NCBI GenBank assembly: GCA_051251595.1
Contig: JBPOFA010000006.1
Coordinates: 62,001 to 126,000 of the forward strand
DNA from: NORP110 sp051251595
GTDB taxonomy: Bacteria; Pseudomonadota; Alphaproteobacteria; Rhodobacterales; Rhodobacteraceae
Direction of reading: 5' to 3'
DNA: 64,000 nt
Shown here: positions 1 through 8,467 of the stretch, piece after piece
How the letters are laid out: every line of letters begins with the position of its first letter
Numbering within the stretch: the stretch's first letter is position 1
Notes under the pieces: model-generated
What the model saw: only the letters and a program-made list of their open reading frames with translations
The model's database searches: none
What the model was told of the DNA's origin: nothing
Position numbers and translations under genes: made by a program

Positions 1-1470
1 ATAGCTGAGCTCTTTGAGTTTCAGCGCCCCTTCCAGTGCAAGGGGATACATCACGCCGCGCCCCAAAAAGAGGATATCGTCGGCCTCGGCCATGTCGCGG
101 GCGATATGGCTGATGTTTTCGCTTTGGCCAAGGGCTTGGTTCACCAAACCGGGCAGGTTGCCGAGATCAGTTAAGAACTTTTGTGCAGCATCCCTGTCCA
201 TTGCCCCACGATCAGTGGCAGCCTTGCAGGCCAGCATGGTCAGAACCGCAAGCTGGTTGGTAAAGGCTTTGGTCGATGCGACACCGATTTCTGCGCCTGC
301 GTGAATGGGCAGAACAAGGTCGCTTTCCCGCGCGATAGAGCTTTCAGGAACGTTCACAACGGCGGCGATTTTATCCGCCTTTCCAGAGACATAGCGCAAA
401 GCGGCCAAAGTATCGGCGGTCTCGCCGGATTGGCTGACAAAGATCGCCAATGTGCCCTTGGTAATCGGCGGTTCGCGGTACCGAAATTCAGAGGCGATGT
501 CGATTTCAACAGGCAAATTTGCAATCTGTTCGAACCAGTATTTTGCGGTGAGGCAGGCAAGATAGGCTGTCCCACAGGCCACCATTGTAATCCGCTCTAT
601 CTGAGCGAAATTCAGGCCTTCGCCGGGCAAGTCCACCGATGCACCATCGGCCGCCAGATAACGAGAGATGACCTCTCCCAAGACTGTGGGTTGTTCAGCG
701 ATTTCCTTGGCCATGAAATGTTTGTGGCCCGCTTTGTCGACTTGCGCCGCGTCAATCTGGATCATGCGCACCGGGCGGTTTGCCCGGTTGCCGTTGCTGT
801 CCATGATTTCAATGCTGGTTCGGGTCAGAACGGCCCAATCGCCTTCCTCAAGATAGGTGATCTTATCCGTCATCGGCGCCAGCGCAATTGCATCGGAACC
901 GACATAGTTTTCACCGTCGCCATGACCGATGGCCAGCGGTGACCCTTTGCGTGCGGCGATCAGCAGATCGTCTTCGCCGTCAAAGAGAAAACACAAGGCG
1001 AATGCGCCTTCCAAACGGGCGATGGTTTGTTCTGCGGCATCGCGCGGGGCAAGCCCCTGATCCAGAAAGCTTTGCGCCAGCAATGCGACCGTTTCCGTAT
1101 CAGTTTCGGTCTGGAAGTCGTAACCTTTTTCGCCAAGCTCTTGGCGCAATTCACGAAAGTTTTCGATGATGCCATTGTGCACGACAGCCACAGGGCCGGC
1201 GCGATGTGGGTGGGCATTGACGACAGTTGCCGATCCATGGGTGGCCCATCTGGTGTGGCCGATGCCGGATTTGCCTTCCAGCGGATCATGCACCAAAAGG
1301 TCGGACAGGTTGACAAGTTTGCCTACGGCACGCCGACGGTCCAGTTTTTTGGTGTCATCAATCGTCGCGATTCCGGCGCTGTCATAGCCCCGGTATTCCA
1401 GCCGCTTCAGGGCCTCAGCGATGATTGGTGCCGCCTGATGGTCGGACAGAACCCCTACAATACCACACAT
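1..1470 (-). CDS. glmS: Glucosamine-fructose-6-phosphate aminotransferase (isomerizing), 3' end outside window
   Basis: Makes glucosamine-6-phosphate from fructose-6-phosphate and glutamine, the first step towards UDP-GlcNAc for peptidoglycan and LPS. The protein begins MCGIVGVLSD, so Cys2 is the N-terminal glutaminase nucleophile; GHTRWATHG and the HNGIIENF motif of class II glutaminases follow. About 490 of the usual ~605 residues are inside the window, and the left edge cuts the second SIS sugar-isomerase domain near a GVMYPLALEGALKLKELSY-type stretch. The ATG at 1470 lies one base after the glmU stop, so the two genes are translationally coupled. The missing C-terminus is only an edge effect. 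Confidence 0.95.
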   Translation of the reverse strand, partial: MCGIVGVLSDHQAAPIIAEALKRLEYRGYDSAGIATIDDTKKLDRRRAVGKLVNLSDLLVHDPLEGKSGIGHTRWATHGSATVVNAHPHRAGPVAVVHNGIIENFRELRQELGEKGYDFQTETDTETVALLAQSFLDQGLAPRDAAEQTIARLEGAFALCFLFDGEDDLLIAARKGSPLAIGHGDGENYVGSDAIALAPMTDKITYLEEGDWAVLTRTSIEIMDSNGNRANRPVRMIQIDAAQVDKAGHKHFMAKEIAEQPTVLGEVISRYLAADGASVDLPGEGLNFAQIERITMVACGTAYLACLTAKYWFEQIANLPVEIDIASEFRYREPPITKGTLAIFVSQSGETADTLAALRYVSGKADKIAAVVNVPESSIARESDLVLPIHAGAEIGVASTKAFTNQLAVLTMLACKAATDRGAMDRDAAQKFLTDLGNLPGLVNQALGQSENISHIARDMAEADDILFLGRGVMYPLALEGALKLKELSY

Positions 1471-1471
1471 T

Positions 1472-2824
1472 TTACGCGTCCTTTTGTTTTGCAGCCTTAA
1501 TGGCCTTAAACTTTTCCAACAATTTACGACCAAAGCCGGGTTTGATCACCATCTCGGGCCGGGTGATCGCAAATGCGCCATCCGGCACGTTTTTGGTTAC
1601 CACTGTGGCACTGGCGGTCATTGCATTGTCCCCAACAGTGACTGGGGCAATCAGCATCGTGTTTGAGCCGATGGACACGCCAGAACCGATTTCAGTCCGG
1701 TGTTTATTGACACCATCATAGTTGCAGGTGATCGTTCCTGCGCCGATATTTGTTTTGTCGCCAAGGTTCGCATCCCCGATATAGGACAGGTGATTGACCT
1801 TGGTGCCTTCGCCAATTTGCGAATTCTTGATCTCGACGAAGTTCCCGATATGAGTTTCGTTGGCCAGCTCTGCACCGGGGCGCAGGCGGGCATAAGGGCC
1901 GACCAAAGAACCAGCGCCAACATGGCATCCCTCTAGATGTGAAAAGCTGCGGATCACGGCGCCGGTTTCGACGCTGACACCTTGGCCAAAGACAACGTTC
2001 GGCTCTACGGTGACATCGCGCCCCAACAAAGTGTCAGTGGAAAAATAGACCGTGTCCGGGGCGATCAATGTGACACCATTGTCCAAAGCGTTCTGGCGGG
2101 CACGTTTTTGAAAATGCGCCTCTGCTGCCGCCAAATCTGCACGACTGTTCACGCCAAGGGTTTCCGCTTCGTCGCAAGTCACAGCTGTTGCCGTCATGCC
2201 TTTTGCATTTGCCACTTCGACCAGGTCGGTCAAATAAAGCTCTCCGCTGGCGTTGTTGGTGTCGATTGAGCCCAACAGGTCGAACATCGTCGAGGCCGAG
2301 GCGACCATAATGCCGCTGTTGCAATAGTTGATTTGGCGTTCAGCTTCGGTTGCGTCTTTGTATTCTACGATGCGCTGCAACGCGTCGCCGGCCATCACAA
2401 GGCGGCCATAGCGGGCAGGGTCTGGCGTTTCGAACCCAAGAACGATGACGTCATGGGTTTTGCGGGCCGCGATCATGCGATGCAAAGACTCTGGCTGAAC
2501 AAAGGGCGTGTCACCGTACAACACCACGACTTCGCCCTGGAAATCCTGTAGCGCTTCTTTGGCTTGCGCAACCGCATGTCCGGTGCCCAGTTGTTCGGCT
2601 TGCAGAACAATTTCTATGTCCGGGTTCACTTCATGTGCAGCGGCGGTGACCGCGTCGCTGCCATGACCCACCACCAGAATGGTTTTTTCTGCATCAAGGG
2701 CGGCGGCGGCATCCAGCGCATGACTGAACAATGGGGCGCCGCCAATTTTATGCAGAACCTTGGGCAGATCTGATTGCATGCGCGTGCCTTGGCCGGCTGC
2801 AAGAACGATTAAAGCTGTGGGCAT
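1472..2824 (-). CDS. glmU: Bifunctional GlcNAc-1-phosphate uridyltransferase / glucosamine-1-phosphate acetyltransferase
   Basis: Carries out the last two steps to UDP-GlcNAc. The N-terminal half shows the uridyltransferase signature LAAGQGTRMQSDLPKVLH (residues 8-25). The C-terminal half is a left-handed beta-helix with hexapeptide repeats, including IGAGTITCNYDG (360-371); His345 in VNHLSYIGD matches the acetyltransferase catalytic histidine. At 450 residues it is full length for the family. It starts at an ATG with GGAGA about 13 bases upstream and is the first gene of a glmU-glmS operon. It is transcribed divergently from the aminotransferase gene to its right, across a 338-base spacer. 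Confidence 0.96.
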   Translation of the reverse strand: MPTALIVLAAGQGTRMQSDLPKVLHKIGGAPLFSHALDAAAALDAEKTILVVGHGSDAVTAAAHEVNPDIEIVLQAEQLGTGHAVAQAKEALQDFQGEVVVLYGDTPFVQPESLHRMIAARKTHDVIVLGFETPDPARYGRLVMAGDALQRIVEYKDATEAERQINYCNSGIMVASASTMFDLLGSIDTNNASGELYLTDLVEVANAKGMTATAVTCDEAETLGVNSRADLAAAEAHFQKRARQNALDNGVTLIAPDTVYFSTDTLLGRDVTVEPNVVFGQGVSVETGAVIRSFSHLEGCHVGAGSLVGPYARLRPGAELANETHIGNFVEIKNSQIGEGTKVNHLSYIGDANLGDKTNIGAGTITCNYDGVNKHRTEIGSGVSIGSNTMLIAPVTVGDNAMTASATVVTKNVPDGAFAITRPEMVIKPGFGRKLLEKFKAIKAAKQKDA

Positions 2825-3162
2825 GATTTTTTCATTTCTCCATTTCGGAGCCGTTGTAACCTTTGACCCGGTTGTCGCAAGAACAAGATGTTCACAAGTT
2901 TTTACTCTCAGTTACACAAAATCGGCGATTTGACCCTTTGACAGCGCGTTTTGCCTGTCAAAAAGCCGCATACGCCGCGACCAATACTATCCTGTCCGGA
3001 TCATGCGCTGGCAATTATGTGTTTTCAAAGGCTTGTCAGGGACAATTTGGTGAAAGCACGCCACAGTCATCCCGAAAAGGGGCCTTTCCCATAGGGCAAG
3101 GATATGATCGCGATATTGACCATTTTCCGCGCAGCCCCTTTAAGGACCGGCAGGAGGCCGAG
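2825..3162. other. Intergenic region between divergent glmU and aminotransferase genes
   Basis: This 338-base spacer should hold both promoters. The frame of the aminotransferase stays open upstream to 2863, but the extension has no family similarity and lacks a good ribosome site, whereas the ATG at 3163 has AGGAGG. The only strong structure is the inverted repeat at 2937-2962, listed separately. I see no RNA gene here. Confidence 0.5.
2937..2962. promoter_or_regulatory. Perfect 8-bp inverted repeat between glmU and the aminotransferase gene
   Basis: TTTGACAG, ten bases, then CTGTCAAA. Each arm contains a TTGACA hexamer, one on each strand, so it could hold two divergent -35 elements or be the binding site of a dimeric regulator. 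I do not see a convincing -10 at 16-18 bases from either hexamer, so an operator or hairpin reading is equally open. Confidence 0.4.
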
Positions 3163-4377
3163 ATGTCAGAGATATTTAAGGGCAGTTTTACCCAGCAACA
3201 GCCCATCCCAGAGGATGCAATTCAGGCTGCGGTCGACGTGCTTCGGCATGGGCGCCTTCATCGATACAATGTGGAGCCCGGCGAGGTTGGTGAAACCGCC
3301 TTGTTGGAACAGGACTTCGCGGATTTCGTTGGCGCGCAATACTGTCTGGCCGTCGCCTCGGGCGGGTACGCGATTGCAACCGCGCTGCGGGCGATTGGCG
3401 TTGGTCCGGGCGACACGGTTTTGACGAATGCCTTCACGCTGGCCCCGGTGCCTGGTGCCATTGCCGGGCTTGGGGCGCAACCCGTTTTTGTCGAGGTGTC
3501 ATCCGCTTTGACGATTGATCTGACTGATTTAGAACGGAAAATTTCGCAAACCGGCGCGAAGGTTTTGCTGCTGTCGCATATGCGCGGGCATATCGTCGAC
3601 ATGGCAGAGCTGATCGCGATTTGTGACGCGGCCGGTGTGAACGTGATAGAGGATTGCGCCCATACAATGGGGGCAAAATGGGCTGGGGTGCCCTCTGGTC
3701 GGCATGGTCTGGTCGCGTGTTATTCGACGCAAACCTATAAGCATATGAATTCGGGTGAGGGCGGATTGTTGGTGTCTGATGACCCTGATCTGATGGCGCG
3801 TGCGATCATGTTGTCGGGCTCTTACATGTTGTTTGAACGTCATCGGGCGGCCCCGCCGCCTGAGGTGTTTGAAGCGATCAAATACGAGACACCGAATGTT
3901 TCGGGGCGCATGGACAATTTGCGCGCGTCGATATTGCGGCCCCAATTGAAACGCCTGCCTGATCAATGTGAGGCCTGGAATGATCGTTATCGGACGGTCG
4001 AGGAGGGGCTGCGCGATACGCCGGGACTGCAGATCATAGACCGTCCGCAGGCTGAAAGTTTTGTCGGGTCTTCGATTCAGTTTCTGCTGCCGGATGCAGA
4101 AGAAGCGGATGTGAAAAAGTTTTTAAGCCGATGCGCCGCACGTGGGGTAGAGCTGAAATGGTTTGGCGCGGACAGCCCGGTTGGCTTTACATCCAAACAT
4201 GACAGCTGGCGTTACGCCGCGCCCCAGGACATGCCGCAGACAGATCGGATTCTGGCTGGGCTGATCGACATGCGACTACCGCTGACGTTTTCTCTGGACG
4301 ATTGCAGCTTGATTGCGCGGATCATTCGGGCCGAAGCCATTGGCGTTTTTCAGGTGCAAAAAGGAACCGAGATCTAG
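3163..4377 (+). CDS. DegT/DnrJ/EryC1/StrS-family PLP-dependent aminotransferase
   Basis: A fold-type I aminotransferase of the sugar-aminotransferase family, 404 residues. It shows the PLP-ring-contacting acidic pair in VIEDCAHTMGA (Asp164) and the likely Schiff-base lysine K193 in STQTYKHMNSGEGG, followed by the GGLLVSDD stretch typical of the family. The ATG at 3163 was chosen because AGGAGG lies 5 bases upstream (3152-3157); an in-frame start at 2863 would add 100 residues unlike any aminotransferase. It stands alone on the plus strand between glmU and nuoA, with no nucleotide-sugar genes beside it, so the substrate cannot be named. Confidence 0.85.
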   Translation: MSEIFKGSFTQQQPIPEDAIQAAVDVLRHGRLHRYNVEPGEVGETALLEQDFADFVGAQYCLAVASGGYAIATALRAIGVGPGDTVLTNAFTLAPVPGAIAGLGAQPVFVEVSSALTIDLTDLERKISQTGAKVLLLSHMRGHIVDMAELIAICDAAGVNVIEDCAHTMGAKWAGVPSGRHGLVACYSTQTYKHMNSGEGGLLVSDDPDLMARAIMLSGSYMLFERHRAAPPPEVFEAIKYETPNVSGRMDNLRASILRPQLKRLPDQCEAWNDRYRTVEEGLRDTPGLQIIDRPQAESFVGSSIQFLLPDAEEADVKKFLSRCAARGVELKWFGADSPVGFTSKHDSWRYAAPQDMPQTDRILAGLIDMRLPLTFSLDDCSLIARIIRAEAIGVFQVQKGTEI

Positions 4378-4750
4378 AAAACTGGCGACGGTTTTGATTG
4401 CCGCGGAGTAATCGCGTCAATCGGGTAAAATGTTCGATTTGTACAACAAACTTGCAAATTTCCGCGTGGAACACCGTCAAATTGCAGGATGGATATTGGG
4501 GTCCGGCCCGGTGTTCGGACCGCTTGAGCCGGAGAAATGAGCCTCTTTGACCAAGCGTGATTAAAGCGCATTCGATATAGCCGTGACTGGTGGCTGAAAC
4601 TTTCGAATCTTTGACGGTTTTATCGCAGAGTGTAACAGATTTGTGCTGCCGCCCTAAGAAGTCGCCCATTTTCCCGGCGTCATAGGAGCGCTGGCTGGCG
4701 GGTGGAATCCAACTGTGATCATACCCAAATCCTTTAAAAGAAACGGAAAT

Positions 4751-4840
4751 TTGTCATTATTTTGGGGTGCGTATAACGTGAAACGAACTGCGTTAAACAC
4801 GCGCACATTGGTTGACCCTGCCAATGCGCGGGGCTAAACC
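4751..4840 (+). promoter_or_regulatory. Candidate nuo operon promoters
   Basis: Two sigma-70-like pairs can be read: TTGTCA (4751-4756) with TATAAC (4772-4777), spacing 15, and TTGACC (4812-4817) with TAAACC (4835-4840), spacing 17. The second has the better -35 and spacing and would start the transcript near 4847, leaving a leader of about 40 bases. Neither is proved. Confidence 0.35.
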
Positions 4841-4857
4841 CCTAACCGAGCAAACAC

Positions 4858-4882
4858 CATGCGAAAATGCGCATGAAAGGAG
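4858..4882 (+). promoter_or_regulatory. Leader hairpin abutting the nuoA ribosome-binding site
   Basis: CATGCG (4858-4863), a six-base loop, and CGCATG (4870-4875) form a short stem that ends exactly where the Shine-Dalgarno AAAGGAG (4876-4882) begins. The SD sits 6 bases before a TTG start at 4889, which decides the nuoA start. The stem may modulate access to the SD. Confidence 0.4.
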
Positions 4883-4888
4883 CCACAG

Positions 4889-5254
4889 TTGGAAGACCTT
4901 CTGCGAGAGTATCTGCCAGTCATTATATTTCTGGTAATCGCGATCGGGCTAGGCGTCGTTTTGATGCTGGCCGCAATTATTGTCGCCGTGAAAAATCCGG
5001 ACCCTGAAAAAGTCAGCGCTTATGAATGTGGGTTTAACGCATTCGACGATGCGCGGATGAAATTCGATGTCCGGTTCTACCTTGTGGCGATCCTGTTCAT
5101 CATCTTCGATCTAGAGATTGCATTCCTGTTCCCTTGGGCGGTTGCCTTTAAGGATGTCGGGTTGCTTGGCTTTTGGTCGATGATTGTATTTCTGGGCGTC
5201 CTGACAATCGGATTTGCCTATGAGTGGAAGAAAGGGGCTCTCGAATGGGAGTGA
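4889..5254 (+). CDS. nuoA: NADH-quinone oxidoreductase subunit A
   Basis: Small membrane subunit of proton-pumping complex I. The 121 residues show three hydrophobic helices (about 9-33, 65-88 and 92-110) and the loop motif YECGFNAFDDAR that is a hallmark of NuoA/ND3. Translation starts at TTG behind a strong AAAGGAG. It is the first gene of the 14-subunit operon and overlaps nuoB by 10 bases, which implies coupled translation. Confidence 0.96.
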   Translation: MEDLLREYLPVIIFLVIAIGLGVVLMLAAIIVAVKNPDPEKVSAYECGFNAFDDARMKFDVRFYLVAILFIIFDLEIAFLFPWAVAFKDVGLLGFWSMIVFLGVLTIGFAYEWKKGALEWE

Positions 5255-5778
5255 GCACTTCTGTCAATACTGCGCAGGTCGACAAAGATGTCGCCACGCA
5301 GGCCCTGAACGCTGAATTGCAGGACAAGGGGTTCCTTGTCACGTCAACAGCAGATGTCATCAACTGGGCCCGAACCGGGTCTTTGCACTGGATGACCTTT
5401 GGTCTGGCCTGTTGTGCTGTTGAAATGATGCACACCTCTATGCCGCGCTATGACCTGGAACGGTTTGGCACGGCGCCCCGTGCCAGCCCACGCCAGTCTG
5501 ACCTGATGATCGTTGCGGGCACATTGACCAATAAAATGGCCCCGGCGCTGCGCAAGGTCTACGACCAGATGCCAGAACCGCGCTATGTCATTTCCATGGG
5601 CTCTTGTGCCAATGGTGGTGGCTATTATCACTATTCCTATTCTGTTGTGCGCGGATGTGACCGGATCGTACCGGTCGATGTCTATGTTCCCGGATGCCCC
5701 CCAACAGCCGAAGCCCTGTTGTATGGCATTCTGCAACTCCAGCGCAAAATTCGCCGTACCGGCACGATTGTGAGATAA
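5245..5778 (+). CDS. nuoB: NADH-quinone oxidoreductase subunit B (N2 cluster subunit)
   Basis: Carries the terminal Fe-S cluster N2 that reduces quinone. The ligand cysteines are visible as the tandem pair Cys56-Cys57 in FGLACCAVEMM, Cys121 in GSCANGGG and Cys151 in YVPGCPPT. The protein has 177 residues from the ATG at 5245, which lies inside the end of nuoA; a GTG at 5224 would add seven residues but is less likely. The next gene, nuoC, begins 3 bases after the stop. Confidence 0.97.
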   Translation: MGVSTSVNTAQVDKDVATQALNAELQDKGFLVTSTADVINWARTGSLHWMTFGLACCAVEMMHTSMPRYDLERFGTAPRASPRQSDLMIVAGTLTNKMAPALRKVYDQMPEPRYVISMGSCANGGGYYHYSYSVVRGCDRIVPVDVYVPGCPPTAEALLYGILQLQRKIRRTGTIVR

Positions 5779-5781
5779 GCG

Positions 5782-6393
5782 ATGAGCGAAGCACTCAAAG
5801 AACTTGGCGCACATATTGAACTAAAGCGCCCGGATTGTGTGGTTGGATGGGATGTTGCCTTTGGCGAGCTCAACGTGACCATTACGCCAGCCTCTTTGGT
5901 GGCGTTCATGGAATTCCTTAAAACGGATCGGACTTGCCGGTTTTCGTCTTTGGTGGATATCACAGCCGTTGATTACCCAAGCCGTGGCGCCCGGTTTGAT
6001 GTCGTTTACCACTTTTTGTCGATGTATCAGAACCATCGCATCCGTGTCCGCGTTGCGGTGCGTGAAGACGAAATGGTGCCTTCCATCATCGAAGTGCACC
6101 CGTCGGCCAATTGGTTTGAACGTGAAGTCTTTGACATGTTTGGCATCCTGTTCTCGGGTCATCCGGATTTGCGGCGTTTGCTAACGGATTACGGGTTCCG
6201 TGGGCATCCGCTGCGCAAGGATTTTCCGACAACGGGTTATACCGAAGTTCGCTATGACGAGCTGCAAAAACGTGTGGTTTATGAACCTGTAAGTCTGGTT
6301 CAGGAATATCGCCAGTTCGACTTTATGAGCCCTTGGGAAGGTGCCAAGTACATTTTGCCCGGCGACGAAAAAGAAGAGGCCGCAAGCAAGTGA
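5782..6393 (+). CDS. nuoC: NADH-quinone oxidoreductase subunit C
   Basis: Peripheral-arm subunit contacting NuoB and NuoD; it has no cofactor. The 30-kDa-subunit signature ANWFEREVFDMFGI (109-122), followed by GHPDLRRLLTDYGFRGHPLRKDFP-type sequence, is intact. It is 203 residues long and separate from nuoD, unlike the fused nuoCD of E. coli. Its TGA stop is part of the GTGA that starts the inserted sulfotransferase gene, so nuoC is not coupled directly to nuoD here. Confidence 0.96.
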   Translation: MSEALKELGAHIELKRPDCVVGWDVAFGELNVTITPASLVAFMEFLKTDRTCRFSSLVDITAVDYPSRGARFDVVYHFLSMYQNHRIRVRVAVREDEMVPSIIEVHPSANWFEREVFDMFGILFSGHPDLRRLLTDYGFRGHPLRKDFPTTGYTEVRYDELQKRVVYEPVSLVQEYRQFDFMSPWEGAKYILPGDEKEEAASK

Positions 6394-7259
6394 CGCAAGA
6401 CCCAACAGTCTTATTCTGCGTCGGCGCAACCAAAGCCGGCACAAGCTGGGTTTACCGGTATTTGTCGTCGCATCCGGACTGCCATCTGCGTTCGGTCAAA
6501 GAGCTGCACTATTTTGATGCTCGGGATTGCGACGACACCAAGTGGCAATCTGGCCGTTTCCGTCGCAACCAGAGAGAGCTTTCTGTTGCGCCGATTACGC
6601 AGGCCCAGCAGCGCAAGATTGACGACTATGAGGAATTGATCGGACTTCTGCAAAATGAGGCCGAGGATATTCCCGGGTATCTGGCCTATTTGAACAAGGG
6701 CCGTGTGGATGAACGCGTGGTTGCTGATGTCACTCCGGCCTATTCTTTGCTGAGCGTGGATCGGTTTCGCAAGATGGCGGGCATCGTTGCAAATACACGT
6801 TTCATCTATGTTCTGCGCGATCCGGTTTCGCGGTTGTGGTCCCATATTCGTATGAAGGCCGGCAATCGGCAGGGGCCAAGCGGTACGGTTCAGGAATGGG
6901 CCAACCGGATTTTCTGGCGGATGGAGCGTGGCCGGAACGAAGGTATCCTTGATCGCGGTGATTACCGCCAGGTTCTGAAAAACCTCTGGTCTGCCTTAGA
7001 CCCACGGCAATTGCTGGTCTTGTTTTATGAAGACCTGTTTTCAGGTGCGACAACGGACAAGATCTGTGCGTTTCTTGGCATCCGGTCGCATCAGGCCAAT
7101 TTTGCCTTGGCTGTGAACCGTGGGCCTCAGCTTGATATGACAGATGAACAATATTTTGTCGCGCGTGCGTGGCATTCCGAACAATATGACTATGTCAGCC
7201 AGCATTTCGACGCTGTACCTGCGGCATGGCAGATCGACAAAACAAGGGTCAAAGCATGA
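6390..7259 (+). CDS. Sulfotransferase-family protein embedded between nuoC and nuoD
   Basis: A PAPS-dependent sulfotransferase by motif. The 5'-phosphosulfate loop is VGATKAGTSWVY (Lys15), the usual strand-loop-helix at the N-terminus, and the 3'-phosphate site is FIYVLRDPVSRLWSHIRM (about 138-155). The 289 residues start at GTG 6390, overlapping the nuoC stop by 4 bases, and the TGA overlaps the nuoD ATG by 4 bases, so the gene is tightly coupled on both sides. Its base composition and style resemble its neighbours. I do not recall a sulfotransferase at this place in the Paracoccus or Rhodobacter nuo operons. The acceptor is unknown; a glycan or lipid is typical for this branch. Confidence 0.85.
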   Translation: MTQDPTVLFCVGATKAGTSWVYRYLSSHPDCHLRSVKELHYFDARDCDDTKWQSGRFRRNQRELSVAPITQAQQRKIDDYEELIGLLQNEAEDIPGYLAYLNKGRVDERVVADVTPAYSLLSVDRFRKMAGIVANTRFIYVLRDPVSRLWSHIRMKAGNRQGPSGTVQEWANRIFWRMERGRNEGILDRGDYRQVLKNLWSALDPRQLLVLFYEDLFSGATTDKICAFLGIRSHQANFALAVNRGPQLDMTDEQYFVARAWHSEQYDYVSQHFDAVPAAWQIDKTRVKA

Positions 7260-8467
7260 TGGACGGCAATTTCGATGACGCGCTGACCGGCGAACAGAAA
7301 ATCCGCAATTTCAACATCAATTTCGGGCCACAGCACCCTGCGGCCCACGGTGTGCTGCGGTTGGTTCTGGAGTTGGATGGTGAGATCGTAGAACGGTGCG
7401 ACCCGCATATCGGCTTGTTGCATCGCGGCACAGAAAAGCTGATGGAAAGCCGGACGTATCTGCAAAACCTGCCATATTTTGACCGGTTGGATTACGTGGC
7501 CCCGATGAACCAGGAACATGCCTGGTGTCTGGCCATTGAACGTTTGACGGGCACGGAAGTGCCGCGGCGGGCGTCATTGATCCGGGTTTTGTATTCGGAA
7601 ATCGGTCGGGTTTTGAACCACCTTTTGAACGTGACCACTCAGGCCATGGATGTGGGGGCGCTGACGCCGCCGCTTTGGGGCTTTGAAGAGCGCGAAAAAC
7701 TGATGATTTTCTACGAACGCGCCTGTGGGGCCCGCCTGCACGCCGCGTATTTCCGCCCTGGCGGTGTTCATCAGGATTTGCCGCCTGACCTCATCGACGA
7801 CATCGATGCGTGGGCCGATCAGTTTCCAAAGACGATCGACGATATCGACGGTTTGCTGACTGAAAACCGGATTTTCAAGCAGCGTAACGCCGATATTGGT
7901 ATCATCACGGAACAAGATATTCAGGACTGGGGATTTTCCGGCGTGATGGTGCGTGGATCAGGCCTGGCCTGGGACTTGCGGCGGTCGCAGCCTTATGAAT
8001 GCTACGATGAATTCGATTTCCAAATCCCCGTGGGTAAGAATGGCGATTGTTATGATCGTTATTTGGTGCGCATGGCCGAAATGCGGGAATCCACAAAGAT
8101 CATCAAGCAAGCTATCGAAAAGCTGCGCAAAGAGCCGGGCGATGTCATGGCGCGGGGCAAGATGACCCCGCCAACCCGTGGCGAGATGAAAACATCGATG
8201 GAATCGCTGATTCATCACTTCAAGCTTTACACCGAAGGGTTCCACGTGCCTGCGGGTGAGGTTTACGCCGCTGTTGAGGCGCCGAAGGGAGAGTTCGGGG
8301 TTTATCTGGTGGCCGATGGCACCAACAAACCGTACCGCGCGAAACTGCGCGCGCCCGGGTATCTGCATTTGCAAGCGATGGACTATGTCTCATCTGGCCA
8401 CCAACTGGCCGATGTTGCTGCGATCATCGGAACTATGGACATTGTTTTTGGAGAGGTTGATCGCTAA
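7256..8467 (+). CDS. nuoD: NADH-quinone oxidoreductase subunit D
   Basis: The 49-kDa subunit that forms the quinone-binding cavity with NuoB. It contains NFGPQHPAAHGVLR and HIGLLHRGTEKLME near the N-terminus and ends in GTMDIVFGEVDR, as usual for the family. It has 403 residues from ATG 7256, which overlaps the sulfotransferase stop as ATGA; a second ATG follows at 7259. The stop TAA shares one base with the nuoE ATG. Confidence 0.97.
   Translation: MMDGNFDDALTGEQKIRNFNINFGPQHPAAHGVLRLVLELDGEIVERCDPHIGLLHRGTEKLMESRTYLQNLPYFDRLDYVAPMNQEHAWCLAIERLTGTEVPRRASLIRVLYSEIGRVLNHLLNVTTQAMDVGALTPPLWGFEEREKLMIFYERACGARLHAAYFRPGGVHQDLPPDLIDDIDAWADQFPKTIDDIDGLLTENRIFKQRNADIGIITEQDIQDWGFSGVMVRGSGLAWDLRRSQPYECYDEFDFQIPVGKNGDCYDRYLVRMAEMRESTKIIKQAIEKLRKEPGDVMARGKMTPPTRGEMKTSMESLIHHFKLYTEGFHVPAGEVYAAVEAPKGEFGVYLVADGTNKPYRAKLRAPGYLHLQAMDYVSSGHQLADVAAIIGTMDIVFGEVDR

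Larger units (their letters stand above)
4378..4888. other. 511-base leader region upstream of the nuo operon
   Basis: No credible gene; a 115-codon minus-strand frame here has no recognisable features and overlaps the 3' end of the aminotransferase gene. An inverted repeat GGTCCG-N10-CGGACC at 4500-4521 may be a weak terminator for the aminotransferase. Candidate nuo promoters and a leader hairpin lie at its right end and are listed separately. Confidence 0.5.

Noticed and set aside
2863..3162. 100-residue N-terminal extension of the aminotransferase
   Set aside because: No family similarity and no ribosome site at 2863, whereas ATG 3163 has AGGAGG at the right distance.
4322..4669. 115-codon minus-strand frame between the aminotransferase and nuoA
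   Set aside because: No motif, signal or helix; overlaps the aminotransferase end and does not look like coding sequence.
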